Assembly: GCA_002399975.1 (NCBI GenBank)
Contig: DHER01000033.1
Span: 1-6,927, forward strand
Length of the DNA stretch: 6,927 bases
DNA from: Firmicutes bacterium UBA4845
GTDB lineage: Bacteria > Bacillota > Clostridia > Tissierellales > Sedimentibacteraceae
Direction: 5' to 3'
The notes beneath the pieces are model-generated. The model saw nothing but the letters and a program-made list of their open reading frames with translations, ran no database searches and had not been told where the DNA came from. A program made the position numbers and the translations under genes. Shown piece by piece: positions 6,172-6,927 of this stretch (the first letter of the stretch is position 1; each line of letters begins with the position of its first letter).

Positions 6172-6208
6172 ACCGTCAACCAAGAGAGTTAATCTCCTAA
6201 TTGACGGT
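6172..6208 (-). terminator. intrinsic terminator of the right-hand recombinase
   Basis: ACCGTCAA (6172-6179) and TTGACGGT (6201-6208) pair perfectly. A short inner GAGA/TCTC stem lies within the 21-base interval, and five T residues follow on the minus strand. It lies 11 bases after the recombinase stop and insulates the ars promoter from recombinase transcription. Confidence 0.8.
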
Positions 6209-6219
6209 CTACCTTTAAG

Positions 6220-6927
6220 TTATACTTCTACTTCAATTCCCGACTTAAACCTAACAACCACGTTGTTTTCAAATACGGTTACCTTCTCAACTAAGAGCCT
6301 TACCAACTCTTCATCATAATCAAGACTCTGATCTGCATGGTTTTCTATAAACTCCATCATCTCTGTAATTCGTTCTTTCTCACCTTGGCTTTCAGCCTCC
6401 GCCGTAAGGATGGCTTGCTTTCTTTCGCTAAGGTCCTGTATTTCATCAGCAAGTTTTTCATAGTCCTTGCCGGAATTAGCATAGCTGATGAGTTCCATCT
6501 GTTTCTCTTCCATTTGCTTGTCAATGTTGGCAATAGCCTGTTCATTGCTCTCGCAGACCACTGATTCTATATTCTCTCTCAAAACTGCAATCATCGATTC
6601 GCCACCGCCAAGAACTTGGTTAAATGCCTCTGCCACTGTGGCATGGAGGTCTTCCTCCGAAATTGTCCTTGATGTGCAACCTTTAGGTCCCTCTTCCAAT
6701 CGTGTAACGCATCTCCACACAGTAGACTTCTTGCCACGATTGTTCCAATAAGTCCGCCTATAAATGTCTCCGCAATCACTACAAAAGGTGATGGAGGATA
6801 GTGCATACTTACTGCTATATATCCTCCTCCTTCCTTCTTTGCCTTTGAATAAAAGGCTCCTGCGTTTCATTTCTTCCTGTACTTGCAGATATAGCTCTCT
6901 TGGGATGATAGCCTCGTGATTATTCTC
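6220..6927 (-). CDS. large serine recombinase, C-terminal part (start outside window)
   Basis: The frame is open to the right edge. The codons before the ATG at 6870 read ENNHEAIIPRELYLQVQEE, a typical recombinase-domain segment, so that ATG is internal and the gene is cut by the window. The visible 235 residues include the end of the recombinase domain and a zinc ribbon FCSDCGDIYRR...VWRCVTRLEEGPKGC with C-x2-C-x20-C-x10-C. A coiled coil rich in E, K and Q follows (about residues 105-170 counted from that ATG), then the usual ending LVEKVTVFENNVVVRFKSGIEVEV. The catalytic serine domain is not in view, so activity cannot be judged. It looks less AT-rich and better preserved than the recombinase at 309-1581, and it keeps the coiled coil that one lacks. 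The two are therefore not recent copies. Confidence 0.92.
   Translation of the reverse strand, partial: ENNHEAIIPRELYLQVQEEMKRRSLLFKGKEGRRRIYSSKYALSSITFCSDCGDIYRRTYWNNRGKKSTVWRCVTRLEEGPKGCTSRTISEEDLHATVAEAFNQVLGGGESMIAVLRENIESVVCESNEQAIANIDKQMEEKQMELISYANSGKDYEKLADEIQDLSERKQAILTAEAESQGEKERITEMMEFIENHADQSLDYDEELVRLLVEKVTVFENNVVVRFKSGIEVEV

Noticed and set aside
6357..6806. Further frames on both strands inside the right-hand recombinase
   Set aside because: The recombinase frame is continuous across them with recognisable zinc ribbon and coiled coil; the others show no motifs.

Overview
The window suggests a low-GC anaerobic Firmicute, most likely a clostridium. The reasons are AT-rich intergenic DNA, strong AGGAGG-type ribosome binding sites, Tn-type large serine recombinases with clostridial-style zinc ribbons, and an Acr3/ArsP arsenic operon of the kind common in Clostridia. 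The genus cannot be fixed from sequence reading alone. Every gene I can support lies on the minus strand.

Layout in order of transcription (right to left). 6220-6927 is the C-terminal part of a large serine recombinase whose start lies beyond the right edge; it ends in a good intrinsic terminator (6172-6208). An intergenic stretch then holds a consensus promoter (TTGACA-N17-TATAAT) overlapped by a perfect 10-bp inverted repeat, the likely ArsR operator. The ars operon follows: arsR, an early terminator, an ArsP/DUF318 permease, a 4Fe-4S ferredoxin fused to a DUF2703-like domain, a small thioredoxin-like protein, the arsenite exporter acr3, and the arsenate reductase arsC, closed by a terminator at 1886-1928. 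Three 31-bp-period repeats (1796-1875) directly after that terminator resemble the repeated ends of an IS21-type element. 309-1581 is a second large serine recombinase, broken by a frameshift, and 1-308 is very AT-rich DNA with no gene.

How the genes work together (family knowledge plus inference). ArsR represses the operon until it binds As(III). ArsC reduces arsenate to arsenite through a cysteine relay. The small thioredoxin-like protein and the ferredoxin-DUF2703 protein are candidates for electron supply or for holding As(III). Acr3 expels arsenite, and the ArsP-like permease may expel trivalent organoarsenicals. There is no arsA or arsD.

The most unusual part is the pair of cysteine-rich proteins in the middle of the operon. 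The ferredoxin-DUF2703 protein has 25 cysteines in 254 residues. Its C-terminal tail shares a CxCGGNC motif with the N-terminal tail of the thioredoxin-like protein made from the next gene. Recombinases on both sides, the IS-like repeats and visible changes in base composition indicate that the operon travels on, or was assembled by, mobile DNA.
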